From Chitinilyticum piscinae (GTDB lineage Bacteria; Pseudomonadota; Gammaproteobacteria; Burkholderiales; Chitinibacteraceae): 64,000 nucleotides of DNA. The stretch covers positions 1 through 64,000 of the forward strand of contig NZ_JADFUA010000001.1 in NCBI RefSeq assembly GCF_015223195.1. Reading direction: 5' to 3'. Each line of letters starts with the position of its first letter. Positions within the stretch are counted from its first letter, which is position 1. The position numbers were made by a program, and so were the translations under genes. Below, in pieces: positions 1-8,127 of the stretch. The notes below the pieces were generated by a model, which saw only the letters and a list, made by a program, of their open reading frames with translations, did not search any database and had not been told where the DNA came from.

Positions 1-29
1 CCAAGCACTCACACTCATCGGCTGTAATT

Positions 30-41
30 TGTTAAAGATCG
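30..41 (-). promoter_or_regulatory. boxA-like antitermination site of an rRNA leader
   Basis: Read on the minus strand this is CGATCTTTAACA, close to the rRNA boxA consensus (TGCTCTTTAACA). It is followed by a tract (about 1-25) of the kind found in betaproteobacterial rRNA leaders and spacers (ACAGCCGATGAGTGTGAG). With the strong promoter just upstream (120-148), this suggests the leader of a 16S rRNA operon running off the left edge. The 16S itself is not in the window. Confidence 0.65.
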
Positions 42-119
42 TTGCCCTGACGCCGCCAAACTCGCTAAACTCGTCGTTTCGCTTCGTTTGTTTCGCTGCG
101 TCAGCAGCAGAGAGGCCGA

Positions 120-148
120 ACTATACGGCTCAACCCTCAAAGCGTCAA
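120..148 (-). promoter_or_regulatory. Strong sigma-70 promoter, probably rRNA operon P1
   Basis: On the minus strand TTGACG (143-148) and TATAGT (120-125) are separated by exactly 17 bases, a near-ideal sigma-70 promoter. Transcription would start near 113 and run left through the boxA at 30-41. No gene is visible between 149 and 320. Short open frames there overlap the promoter and look spurious. Confidence 0.65.
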
Positions 149-320
149 CACCCCGCCCGACAATTTCGCACGCCAAGTCGATAAGTTGTTGTTTTTCCTA
201 CACCACAGCATGCACCAACCTCCCCACATCTAGTCAAGTCAGCCCACTCAAGGCCCGAGCTCCCCATCGCTTGAAAAGGGCAAAGCATGAAGTCAAGCAG
301 CCAACGCCGCAGCCCAAATG

Positions 321-351
321 AATAACAGCCCCGCAATGCGGAGCTGTTATT
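321..351 (-). terminator. Rho-independent terminator-like hairpin
   Basis: AATAACAGC and GCTGTTATT flank a CCGC/GCGG inner stem with a 3-base loop, giving a long near-perfect hairpin. It lies just past the stop codon of the minus-strand operon ending at 379, so it probably ends that transcript. The T-rich tail on the minus strand is short. Confidence 0.65.
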
Positions 352-378
352 CGATTACATATGCTACTTGCTCGCCAC

Positions 379-684
379 TCAACTTCCGGTTGCCGAAGGA
401 GGAGAATCCGCTGTCTCTGACTGGGTACGACGACGCTGCCGCCAATACACCATCAGCAAGCCAATCACCCCCCTGAGCAGAGGATTGCGCAAATGCTGCA
501 ACAGCATCCCAAGCCATCCGACCGAACCCGCCGCCTGTGGCTGCGGACTCAGTAACTTGCTCATTAACTCAACCGGCCGCCCCAGCTCTCGACCACTAGC
601 CACCAGCGCCAGACGATGCTGCCTGGCTTTCAACTGCAGAATGTCCTTGCGCACCGTTCGCTGTATTACGCGATCCATCGTCAT
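379..684 (-). CDS. Small hypothetical protein, YqjK-like position
   Basis: A 101-residue basic protein with an Arg-rich N-terminus, a short hydrophobic stretch near residues 70-80 and a polar tail. I do not recognise the family. It overlaps the preceding YqjE-like gene by 4 bases (ATGA), so it is probably co-translated as the last gene of nadC-yqjD-yqjE-like. In E. coli a small basic protein, YqjK, sits in the same place after yqjD-yqjE. The analogy rests on position and composition, not on a sequence match. Confidence 0.6.
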   Translation of the reverse strand: MTMDRVIQRTVRKDILQLKARQHRLALVASGRELGRPVELMSKLLSPQPQAAGSVGWLGMLLQHLRNPLLRGVIGLLMVYWRQRRRTQSETADSPPSATGS

Positions 685-1052
685 GCATCCTCTCCGTCTT
701 CACGCACAAGCAAGCCACGGGTCTGGCGCAACTCTTCGATGGTCGCGGCAAACAATGTCGGAGCGGCAAGAAAGCGCTTGCGCAACTGCCAACCGGCAAA
801 TGCTGCGGCGAACAGATAGAACAACAGCAATGACAAAGCAGTGGCAATACGGTACGTATCCCAGAAAAGAATCAGCAGCAACACTGAAAGCAACAGACAC
901 GCCAGGCCTGCAAATACAGTCAGAATGCAGAGCCATATCAGATGCCCTAACCAGCGCTCGACAGCCTCCTGCACTTCAATACTGAATAATTCGGCGATCA
1001 CGCCAGACAGCCCAACTGCGTGACCGACGAATTGCTTCAATGGGTGTCGCAT
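681..1052 (-). CDS. YqjE-like membrane protein (phage holin 3_6 superfamily)
   Basis: A 123-residue protein with an amphipathic N-terminal helix and two hydrophobic segments (about residues 37-65 and 70-90) separated by a short polar turn, ending in a charged tail. This is the layout of the YqjE/holin-3_6 family of small inner-membrane proteins found next to YqjD. It lies 6 bases after the DUF883 gene and overlaps the next gene by 4 bases. Function is not established; an inner-membrane partner of YqjD is inferred from neighbourhood. Confidence 0.7.
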   Translation of the reverse strand: MRHPLKQFVGHAVGLSGVIAELFSIEVQEAVERWLGHLIWLCILTVFAGLACLLLSVLLLILFWDTYRIATALSLLLFYLFAAAFAGWQLRKRFLAAPTLFAATIEELRQTRGLLVREDGEDA

Positions 1053-1058
1053 AGTCGA

Positions 1059-1379
1059 TTAGCGCCGCGAGATCAGCATACCAACCAGCACACCGACAGC
1101 GGCCGCAATACCTACAGCCTGCCAAGGATGGTCGTGCACATAGGTGTCGGTCGCCTTGGCTGCCTGCTTGGCACGATTGATTACCACCTGCTCAGCCTCC
1201 AGCAACTGCCCTTTGGCCAGTCGCAGGCGCTCTGCCACTCGCGCATACAGCGCCTGAGCCTCTGCGCCGCCGGATGCAGCTGCCTCGGCCAGCAACTGCT
1301 CGGCGTCCTTCAGCAAGGCCTGGGATTCATCAAGCAATTCCGTGGATTGCTGCTCATTACTCATGGTGCTCTCCTTCAT
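1059..1379 (-). CDS. DUF883 (YqjD/ElaB-type) membrane-anchored protein
   Basis: A 106-residue protein: a long Ala/Glu/Gln-rich helix (about 1-75), a conserved DHPW motif near residue 83, then a C-terminal Gly/Ala/Val-rich membrane segment ending in Arg-Arg. This is the DUF883 pattern. YqjD and ElaB of E. coli are C-tail-anchored inner-membrane proteins that bind ribosomes in stationary phase. The start overlaps the nadC stop by 4 bases, and an AGGAGAG-like ribosome site precedes it inside nadC. Confidence 0.85.
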   Translation of the reverse strand: MKESTMSNEQQSTELLDESQALLKDAEQLLAEAAASGGAEAQALYARVAERLRLAKGQLLEAEQVVINRAKQAAKATDTYVHDHPWQAVGIAAAVGVLVGMLISRR

Positions 1380-2230
1380 TGAATACGCATGGACAAATCA
1401 ATGGCCTGTACATCCTTGGTCAGGCCACCCACCGAAATCCGGTCAACCCCGGTTGCGGCAATCTGGCTGATCGACGAGAGATGCACCCCGCCAGAAGCCT
1501 CTAGCAGCGCCCTTCCCGCCGTGATCGATACAGCCTTGGCCATATCGGCAAGACTCATATTATCCAGAAGCACTGACACAGCCCCCGCGGCCAATGCCTC
1601 CTCCAACTCAAGAAGATTCTCGACCTCGATTTGGATGCCGACCCCGGCAGGCGCAAGCTCACGAGCGGCATGCAGAGCAGCGGTAATGCCGCCAGCCGCA
1701 GCAATGTGGTTTTCCTTGATCAGGATGCCATCATAGAGCGCCAAGCGTTGATTCGCGCCCCCCCCCACACGCACAGCGTACTTTTGCGCCAACCTCATGC
1801 CCGGAATAGTCTTGCGTGTATCGAGTACCAGTGCTTGGCTTTCTTTGACCGCAGCGACATACGTTGATGTTTTGGTCGCAACGGCCGAGAGTGTCTGCAG
1901 AAAATTCAAGGCAGTCCGCTCACCGGTGAGCAGACTACGCGACGAGCCACGCAGGCAGCAAAGTGACTGACCGGCTATAACACGATCCCCCTCTTCCACC
2001 TCCCAATCAAGCACCACGGAGGGATCCACCTGCCGGAATACCTCTTCAACCCACGGCAAGCCGCAGATGACCGCCTCCTCACGAACCACGATAGTCGCAA
2101 TAGACCTTTGCAACTCAGGAATAAGCAATGCGGTCCAGTCGCAAACGCCGATATCCTCGACCAGTGCCGTAGCAACCTGGGCCGCGATTTCATGATGAGG
2201 AGGCGGGGAAAACGTGGTATTCATGGTCAT
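1376..2230 (-). CDS. nadC: Nicotinate-nucleotide pyrophosphorylase (quinolinate phosphoribosyltransferase)
   Basis: Converts quinolinate and PRPP to nicotinate mononucleotide, CO2 and pyrophosphate in de novo NAD synthesis. The 284-residue length is normal. Family signatures are present: E-D-I-G near residue 26, the DTRKTIPGMR active-site block near 138, KENH near 173, the EVEN strand near 203, and a C-terminal ISVGGLTK phosphate-binding loop. It is the first gene of a minus-strand cassette with YqjD/YqjE-like genes. A second in-frame ATG lies at 2224. No Shine-Dalgarno is visible; a TATACT box sits 7 bases before the first ATG. A run of nine C (about 1758-1766) encodes the Gly-Gly-Gly of VGGGANQR. 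Confidence 0.95.
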   Translation of the reverse strand: MTMNTTFSPPPHHEIAAQVATALVEDIGVCDWTALLIPELQRSIATIVVREEAVICGLPWVEEVFRQVDPSVVLDWEVEEGDRVIAGQSLCCLRGSSRSLLTGERTALNFLQTLSAVATKTSTYVAAVKESQALVLDTRKTIPGMRLAQKYAVRVGGGANQRLALYDGILIKENHIAAAGGITAALHAARELAPAGVGIQIEVENLLELEEALAAGAVSVLLDNMSLADMAKAVSITAGRALLEASGGVHLSSISQIAATGVDRISVGGLTKDVQAIDLSMRIQ

Positions 2231-2265
2231 GTTGATCAGTATAGGCGCGACGGGCGGGTGGGCGC

Positions 2266-3258
2266 TCAGCGGGGCGAGTGGAAATTGAAAAAGCGCATCA
2301 GCACGTCAGGCAGCCAACTCAGTTGCCCGGGCATCCATCCCGAAACAAATCCTGCGTGCCCGCCTTCTTCTGGCTGCAATAGTAGCACGGCCTCGGACAC
2401 ATCATCCGCCCCCGGCAAGCTCCCTGGGGGGATAAATGGATCGTTTCGGGCATTGATCATCATGGTAGGCAGCACAATCTGTCGCAACACCGGTTTGCTG
2501 CTGGCCACACGCCAGTAATGCTCCACACCATGAAAGCCATGCAACGGCGCAGTGACCAGATCATCGAAATCACGCAATGTACTCACCCGCCTAACCTTCT
2601 CAATATCAATAAATGGATTATTGTTCAGTTTGAGACTGGCCAGCGTTTTGCTCTTGAGCGTCCGGAGAAATTCGCGCGTATAAAGATAGCGATTAGCACC
2701 TTGATCAAGCGCGGCACCGCATGCCGCCAGATCAGCCGGCGCTGATACCGCTGCGGCCGCCTGCAGCAGGTCCTGTGCACGCCCCCCCTGCTCGCCCAGC
2801 CACTTAAGAAGGGCATTTCCTCCCAACGATATCCCAACCGCGAAAAGGGAAGAATCCGGGTGCATCAGCCGCACCCGCTCCAGCATCCAGCCGATCTCAG
2901 CGGAGTCCCCCGCATGATAGGCACGCGATAGACGGTTCGGAACATTGCCGCAGGTGCGGAAGTGCGGCACGACCGCATGCCAGCCCTGCCGGACGACCCG
3001 TTCGGCGATCGACTCCGCATAATGACTGCGGGAGCCCCCCTCCAAACCATGAAAGATCACGACCACAGGCTTGCCGACACGGCCATCTGCCCAGTCAACC
3101 GCCACGGCGTCGAGGTCCGGGGTAATCCATCCCTCCCTGCGCCAGGCGTTACTGCGACGCCAGAACATCAGCGCCGGATAAAGCGTCTGCGCATGTCCGC
3201 CGGGCAACCAAGCGGGGGGCTGATAAGGTGGCAAGGTCAGGGTATGGTCACGTTGCAT
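2266..3258 (-). CDS. YheT-family alpha/beta hydrolase
   Basis: About 330 residues, typical of the YheT/UPF0017 hydrolase family. Visible features: PAWLPGGHAQT near the N-terminus, an HG-L-EGG oxyanion region, the nucleophile elbow GISLGGN (Ser), the ARNDPF acid region and a late GGHAGF histidine. Substrate is unknown; family members act on small esters. The frame is open to an upstream start at 3288, but the internal Met at 3258 matches the usual family N-terminus; neither has a clear ribosome site. It stands alone between nadC and the ABC-F gene. Confidence 0.85.
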   Translation of the reverse strand: MQRDHTLTLPPYQPPAWLPGGHAQTLYPALMFWRRSNAWRREGWITPDLDAVAVDWADGRVGKPVVVIFHGLEGGSRSHYAESIAERVVRQGWHAVVPHFRTCGNVPNRLSRAYHAGDSAEIGWMLERVRLMHPDSSLFAVGISLGGNALLKWLGEQGGRAQDLLQAAAAVSAPADLAACGAALDQGANRYLYTREFLRTLKSKTLASLKLNNNPFIDIEKVRRVSTLRDFDDLVTAPLHGFHGVEHYWRVASSKPVLRQIVLPTMMINARNDPFIPPGSLPGADDVSEAVLLLQPEEGGHAGFVSGWMPGQLSWLPDVLMRFFNFHSPR

Positions 3259-3311
3259 AGGGCAAGTGTGGCCCAAGTACACCGCCAAATCCAGCCACCG
3301 GATTCACTGCA

Positions 3312-3341
3312 ACAAAAAACCGCCTTGAAGGCGGCTTTTTG
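3312..3341 (-). terminator. Bidirectional rho-independent terminator
   Basis: CCGCC-TTGAA-GGCGG stem-loop flanked by A6 on the left and T5 on the right, so it can act on both strands. It lies 16 bases past the stop of the minus-strand ABC-F gene and upstream of the YheT gene. Confidence 0.85.
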
Positions 3342-3356
3342 CAAAGCAGCGTGGGC

Positions 3357-4961
3357 CTACTCTAGCCCACGACTTTCGAGGTATTCCTCGTAACCACCAA
3401 GATAGTGGACAAATGTACCATCGCCATTAAGCTCAAGAACCTGAGTAGCCAGGGAAGAAACAAACTGGCGGTCATGGGATACAAACACCAGTGTTCCCTT
3501 GTAGAGCTCCAGGGCAATGTTCAGTGACTCAATGGATTCCATATCCATGTGGTTGGTTGGCTCGTCCATGATAAGAACGTTCGGCTTTTGCAGGATTAGC
3601 TTGCCGTACAACATGCGCCCTTTTTCACCACCGGATAGCACCTTCACCGACTTCTTCACGTCATCACCACTGAACAGCAGACGCCCGAGAATGCCACGAA
3701 TGACCTGATCATCATCGCCCGGCTGCCCCCAGTTCTTCATCCAGTCGAACAGGGTTTCGTCCTTCTCGAAATCCACCTCGTGATCCTGAGCAAAATAGCC
3801 AGGCTGCGCCTTCTCAGCCCACTTCACTGAACCGGCGTCGGGCTTGAGTTCGCCAACCAGCAACTTCATCAGCGTGGACTTGCCTACACCGTTACCACCG
3901 ATCACGGCGATTTTCTGACCAGCCTCCAGAATCAGGTTCAGGCTCTGCAGCAGCGGCTTATCGAAGGATTTGGACAGATTGGTTGCCTCAAAGGCCTGAC
4001 GGTGCAGCTTGGACTTGTCATCCATATCGAAACGGATGTAAGGATTCTGGCGAGATGAGGGCTTCACCTCGACCATATTGTCCTTGATCTTGTCAGCCAG
4101 CTTCAGCCGACTGGTCGCCTGGCGGCTCTTGGACTTATTGGCTGCAAAACGAGCGGCAAATGCTTGCAGTTCCGCCACGCGCTCCTTGGCCTTGGCGTTA
4201 TCGGACAGAAGACGTTCGCGAGCTTGGGTAGACGCCAGCATGTAGTCATCATAGTTGCCCGGATAGATCTGGATGTTGCCGTAATCGACGTCGGCAATAT
4301 GCGTACAGACCTGATTCAGGAAGTGGCGATCGTGCGAAATGATGATCATGGTGGAGTTGCGCTCGTTCAGCGTGTGCTCCAGCCAGCGGATGGTATTGAT
4401 GTCCAGGTTGTTGGTCGGCTCGTCCAGCAGCAACACATCCGGATCGGAGAACAAGGCCTGTGCCAGCAGCACCCGCAGCTTCCACCCTGGAGCAACCTCG
4501 CTCATCGGTCCGGTATGCTGGTCGGTTGGGATGCCGACACCCAGCAACAAAGCACCGGCGCGCGCCTCGGCGGTATAACCGTCATACTCGGCGACTTTAC
4601 CCTCCAGCTCAGCCGCATGCATGTAATCGTCTTCAGTTGCATCGGGGTTGGCGTAGATCGCATCACGTTCGTGAATCGCCGCCCACAACTCGGCATGCCC
4701 CTGCATGACCACATCGATCACGCGCTGATCTTCATAGGCGAACTGATCCTGCTTCAACTTGCCCAGACGCACGCCCGGCTCGAGGCTGACATTGCCGGCA
4801 CTCGGCTCCAGGTCACCGCCGAGAATTTTCATGAAGGTGGATTTGCCACAACCGTTGGCGCCGATCAGACCGTAACGGTTGCCGTCGCCAAACTTGACCG
4901 AAACCTTCTCGAAGAGCGGTTTCGCGCCGAACTGCATGGTGATATTGGAAGTACTGATCAT
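3357..4961 (-). CDS. ybiT: ABC-F family ATPase, YbiT-type
   Basis: A soluble twin-ATPase ABC-F protein of about 534 residues with no membrane domain. Two Walker A loops ([18 protein letters not shown]), two signature regions (an APGWK-type degenerate first, LSGGEKGRM second) and two DEPTN Walker B ends are visible. The N-terminal block [12 protein letters not shown] and the overall order match E. coli YbiT closely. ABC-F proteins act on the ribosome E site. The frame continues to an ATG at 4982, but the Met at 4961 aligns with the family start. It is divergent from the aminotransferase gene. Confidence 0.92.
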   Translation of the reverse strand: MISTSNITMQFGAKPLFEKVSVKFGDGNRYGLIGANGCGKSTFMKILGGDLEPSAGNVSLEPGVRLGKLKQDQFAYEDQRVIDVVMQGHAELWAAIHERDAIYANPDATEDDYMHAAELEGKVAEYDGYTAEARAGALLLGVGIPTDQHTGPMSEVAPGWKLRVLLAQALFSDPDVLLLDEPTNNLDINTIRWLEHTLNERNSTMIIISHDRHFLNQVCTHIADVDYGNIQIYPGNYDDYMLASTQARERLLSDNAKAKERVAELQAFAARFAANKSKSRQATSRLKLADKIKDNMVEVKPSSRQNPYIRFDMDDKSKLHRQAFEATNLSKSFDKPLLQSLNLILEAGQKIAVIGGNGVGKSTLMKLLVGELKPDAGSVKWAEKAQPGYFAQDHEVDFEKDETLFDWMKNWGQPGDDDQVIRGILGRLLFSGDDVKKSVKVLSGGEKGRMLYGKLILQKPNVLIMDEPTNHMDMESIESLNIALELYKGTLVFVSHDRQFVSSLATQVLELNGDGTFVHYLGGYEEYLESRGLE

Positions 4962-5094
4962 GGTGTGCGTATCACTGGCCATTGCCGCACATCAGGACTC
5001 AGCCCGTGCACAGCGATAAAATGAGGGAAAACAGCGGCCCGCCGACACGGGCTGGCCATTAAATCGCTGAATTTTAGCACAAACGGACCTTGCC

Positions 5095-6270
5095 ATGCCG
5101 CACACTGCACCGCGCCTCGCCCGGATCGAGCCCTTCCACGTCATGCGCATCCTTGGAGAAGCACAGGCGCTGGCCGCCAGCGGCCGTGATGTCATTCACC
5201 TCGAAGTGGGCGAGCCCGATTTCCCCACCCCGCAACCGGTCATTGATGCCGGCATCGCCGCCTTGCAAACCGGGAAAACGTTCTATACGGGAGCCTGTGG
5301 TTTGCCAGAGCTACGCGAAGCGATTGCCGGTTTTTACCGTGAGCGCCTCGGTGCAGCCGTTACTGCTGACCGTGTCATCGTCACTCCTGGAGCCTCGGGC
5401 GCGCTGCAGCTGATTCTGGCTCTGCTGGTCGGGCGCGATGACGAAGTTCTGCTCACTGATCCGGGCTATCCCTGCAACCGGCACCTGGTGAGTCTGCTCG
5501 AAGGCAGACCGGTCAACATTCCGGTGGATGCGCGCAGCAACTTCCAGCTCACACCCGAACTGATTCGCTCCCACAGCAGTGCGCGCACCGTCGCCACCTT
5601 GCTCGCCAGCCCCGCCAACCCGACGGGTACAGTACTCGACGTCGACGAGATCAAGATACTCCAAGATGTATGCAACCAGAACCAGCAGCAATTGATCGTT
5701 GACGAGATATACCAGGGCCTGGTTTACGATAGCCCGCACACAACGGCACTGACTGCCAGTGACCAGTTATTTGTGGTGAACAGTTTCTCCAAGTTTTTCC
5801 AGATGACAGGCTGGCGACTGGGCTGGCTGGTCGCGCCAGAATGGGCGGTGGCTGATCTGGAAAAACTGGCGCAGAATCTCTTCCTTGCCCCCCCGACCAC
5901 CGCACAGCATGCCGCCCTGGCCGCATTCCGTCCGGACACGCTGGCCATACTGGAACAGCGCCGGCAGGAGCTGCAAGCCCGGCGCAACTACCTGCAGCAT
6001 GCTCTCGGCCAACTGGGGCTGATCGTTCAGGCGAGGCCAGAAGGCGCTTTCTACCTCTGGCTAGATTGCCGTCGCTTCACAAATGATGCCGAGCAGTTTG
6101 CCCGGGAACTGCTGCACGCCGAAGCCGTCGCAGTCACGCCCGGGCGGGATTTCGGTGATCAAGGCAGCGCCTACAGCATCCGGATTGCCTATAGCCAACC
6201 CATCAACCGACTGGAAGAAGCCATCACCCGCATTGGTCGCCATCTGCGCAACTATTGCGCTGCAGCGTAA
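5095..6270 (+). CDS. PLP-dependent class I/II aminotransferase
   Basis: A 391-residue fold-type I aminotransferase. Visible: G-E-P-D-F near residue 39, the YTGACGLPELREAI substrate loop, the ASPANPTG motif near 175, DEIYQGL near 207, and the Schiff-base lysine in NSFSKFFQMTGWRLGW near 233. A C-terminal RIAYS arginine probably binds the substrate carboxylate. It belongs to the aspartate/alanine aminotransferase subgroup; exact substrate cannot be read from sequence. The PilZ-like gene starts 47 bases downstream, possibly in the same transcript. Confidence 0.9.
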   Translation: MPHTAPRLARIEPFHVMRILGEAQALAASGRDVIHLEVGEPDFPTPQPVIDAGIAALQTGKTFYTGACGLPELREAIAGFYRERLGAAVTADRVIVTPGASGALQLILALLVGRDDEVLLTDPGYPCNRHLVSLLEGRPVNIPVDARSNFQLTPELIRSHSSARTVATLLASPANPTGTVLDVDEIKILQDVCNQNQQQLIVDEIYQGLVYDSPHTTALTASDQLFVVNSFSKFFQMTGWRLGWLVAPEWAVADLEKLAQNLFLAPPTTAQHAALAAFRPDTLAILEQRRQELQARRNYLQHALGQLGLIVQARPEGAFYLWLDCRRFTNDAEQFARELLHAEAVAVTPGRDFGDQGSAYSIRIAYSQPINRLEEAITRIGRHLRNYCAAA

Positions 6271-6317
6271 CGCGGATTACCCTCTCAGTCAGAAACCCAT
6301 GCAATCAGGAAGCATTC

Positions 6318-7844
6318 ATGTTTGACTTCAAAGGCTTGATTGGCGCACTGTTTCAGAAAAAGGAACAGGAAGGCGTCCACGATCTCAAGTCTGCAACCAC
6401 AATGATGCGCGAACTGCCGGAAAGCGACATCCTCAACGCGCAGATCGAGATCGTCAAAGCCCTGCAGCAGCTCAACAGCAACCCGTCGATTCCCCTGAAA
6501 GAGCGCTTGCGTACCATTCCCTACCTCGACGAAAAAGCCCGCTCGCTGCAGACCCATCTGATCGACATCTATTACGGACGCCAGATCGATACCGGCACCA
6601 GCCCGAAGCAGGTGCTTCCAACGATACTGGCCTTCTGGAACGACATGGGCGAAGCCTATCGGCTATGCCTGAAGCAGGCGTCGCAAACCAGCGCCCGGGG
6701 CCATGAAAAACAACTGCAGCTCTGTGCACTACGGGCCATGCGCTATTTCGGCGAACACATCAAGTGGGCCTATCTACGCTATCTGGAAATCGATCCCCGT
6801 ACCTGGCGCCGGCTGAACAAGCTCTACCAGCATGCCGAACAGCATGGCTTCGCCATGACCCCACAGCAGGCTTATCCCGATAGTGAGGGTGGCACCATCC
6901 GTCACGAGTTCCTGCGCATCCAGATGCTGTCGCTGGCCAACCCGGACAAGCTACAGCCCGAACAAATCGAACTGCTGGCAAACTGGCTGGGCGAATGGTC
7001 ACATCGGATTGATCTGGAAGACCAGATCCGCCCGAATCGCCAACTGTTTGCAGTCAACATTGCCGGGACCACCTCAGCCAAACGCTTGCGTCGTGACATG
7101 GTCGGCGAGAACTGGCGCTACTGGTATACCGAAGCTCTGATCCAGCACATCAAGGATGTGCACGACAAGTTGCGCAGTGGCGTCACACCCGATCACTTCG
7201 GCCTACCCGCCGCTTCAGCCAAACCAGCCAATCTCGATCTGTTGCAGGAACTGCTGGCCTGGTGGTCGCGCGACACCCCCGCTCCTGTCCGCAAGACCGA
7301 ACGTCATGCCAGCGACAAGAAAATCCATGTACTGCGCGGATTCGACGCCGTTTTGCACAAACTGGGCAGCCCGGACAGCAGGATCAATCGCTACCCGCAA
7401 CAGCAATGGCACGTCGTGAATGAAAGTGCTACTGGCATCGGCGCTAGCTACCAGGGCCTGCATGAGGATCACCTACGCGTCGGCGAGATTGTCGGTCTAA
7501 GCGACGGACCAGCCAACCTACCCAGCATCGGCATTGTGCGTCGCATCAACAAGCGTCTGGATGGGCAGGTCAATATCGGCATTGAAACCCTGACACACTC
7601 ACCGATTCTGGTCGAACTGGCCCCAGCTCAGGGCGGCGACAGTCGCCAGGCTCTGTATTCACCGGAAAACACCACGGCCTACCAGAGCCGATTCCTGATG
7701 ATTTCCGAGCGCGATTTTGCCGAACAACAAGAATACCGCCTCGCCGCACAAGGCAAGGCGTACCGCATCCGCCTGTCGCCCGCCATGGAACGCGCTACGG
7801 ACTGCTCGCTGGCCAACTTCGCGGTACTGGAAAAACTGAACTGA
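6318..7844 (+). CDS. Large cytoplasmic protein with PilZ-like C-terminal region
   Basis: About 508 residues, no signal peptide. The first 350 residues are mostly helical with no motif I recognise. The C-terminal 130 residues have a PilZ-like pattern: N-E-S-A-T-G-I-G near residue 373, then VGEIVGLSD, a short beta hairpin, GIVRRINK and VNIGIETL. PilZ domains bind c-di-GMP, but the upstream RxxxR half of the motif is not obvious here, so ligand binding is uncertain. The start was set at 6318 because AGGAA lies just before it. The longer frame from 6255 has no support. Confidence 0.75.
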   Translation: MFDFKGLIGALFQKKEQEGVHDLKSATTMMRELPESDILNAQIEIVKALQQLNSNPSIPLKERLRTIPYLDEKARSLQTHLIDIYYGRQIDTGTSPKQVLPTILAFWNDMGEAYRLCLKQASQTSARGHEKQLQLCALRAMRYFGEHIKWAYLRYLEIDPRTWRRLNKLYQHAEQHGFAMTPQQAYPDSEGGTIRHEFLRIQMLSLANPDKLQPEQIELLANWLGEWSHRIDLEDQIRPNRQLFAVNIAGTTSAKRLRRDMVGENWRYWYTEALIQHIKDVHDKLRSGVTPDHFGLPAASAKPANLDLLQELLAWWSRDTPAPVRKTERHASDKKIHVLRGFDAVLHKLGSPDSRINRYPQQQWHVVNESATGIGASYQGLHEDHLRVGEIVGLSDGPANLPSIGIVRRINKRLDGQVNIGIETLTHSPILVELAPAQGGDSRQALYSPENTTAYQSRFLMISERDFAEQQEYRLAAQGKAYRIRLSPAMERATDCSLANFAVLEKLN

Positions 7845-7854
7845 GGGGCTGCAC

Positions 7855-7886
7855 GAGGCCGCATCTTTTGCTAGAATCGCGGCCTC
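7855..7886 (+). promoter_or_regulatory. Inverted repeat enclosing a -10 box, tRNA-Ser promoter
   Basis: GAGGCCGC (7855-7862) and GCGGCCTC (7879-7886) form a perfect 8-bp inverted repeat whose 16-base interval contains TAGAAT (7872-7877), a good -10 box about 40 bases before the tRNA. The -35 region is weak. It probably drives the first tRNA-Ser copy; the repeat might also end the upstream PilZ-like transcript. Confidence 0.45.
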
Positions 7887-7918
7887 GCGTCACAAACATG
7901 GCGCGAAATTCTCAAGAC

Positions 7919-8008
7919 GGAAGCGTGGCTGAGTGGTTTAAGGCAGCGGTCTTGAAAACCGTCGGGGATTTACGTCCCCCGTGAGTTCGAATCTCACCGC
8001 TTCCGCCA
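7919..8008 (+). tRNA. serT: tRNA-Ser (UGA), left copy
   Basis: A 90-base class II tRNA: acceptor GGAAGCG paired with CGCTTCC, anticodon loop CTTGAAA with anticodon TGA, a long variable arm (GGGGATTTACGTCCCC), the TTCGAAT T-loop and an encoded CCA. It is identical to the copy at 19753-19842 and forms the left border of the island. Confidence 0.97.
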
Positions 8009-8027
8009 CACTCTTGAATAAAACACT

Positions 8028-8054
8028 AAAGCCTTGATAAATCAGGGCTTTTTT
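8028..8054 (+). terminator. Terminator after left tRNA-Ser
   Basis: AAAGCC-TTGATAAATCA-GGGCTTTTTT, a short stem with a six-T tail, 20 bases beyond the tRNA. A similar but not identical hairpin follows the right tRNA copy. Confidence 0.75.
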
Positions 8055-8082
8055 ATTGCCCGAAATTTACTCAGCTGGATTT

Positions 8083-8118
8083 GTTACACGCACTGCTACA
8101 CAGCGTGCTACACAAAGG
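8083..8118 (+). repeat. Three 12-bp-phased direct repeats (GYTACACR), candidate integrase arm sites
   Basis: GTTACACG (8083), GCTACACA (8095) and GCTACACA (8107) begin exactly 12 bases apart, just ahead of the integrase start. The same motif occurs twice with the same 12-base phase at 19592-19611 near the other end. Paired clusters inside both borders resemble arm-type binding sites of tyrosine recombinases; this is inference. Confidence 0.6.
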
Positions 8119-8127
8119 ACAGCGGCC

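Noticed and set aside
88-336. Two short frames at the left edge
   Set aside because: They cover the rRNA-type promoter and have no ribosome site or recognisable sequence.
8083-8118. CRISPR array
   Set aside because: Only three 8-base units at 12-base phase with no spacers of array length and no cas genes.
8056-8127. Longer integrase N-terminus (VTRTATQRATQRT)
   Set aside because: It only translates the 12-bp repeats. AAAGGA and a typical domain start support 8128.
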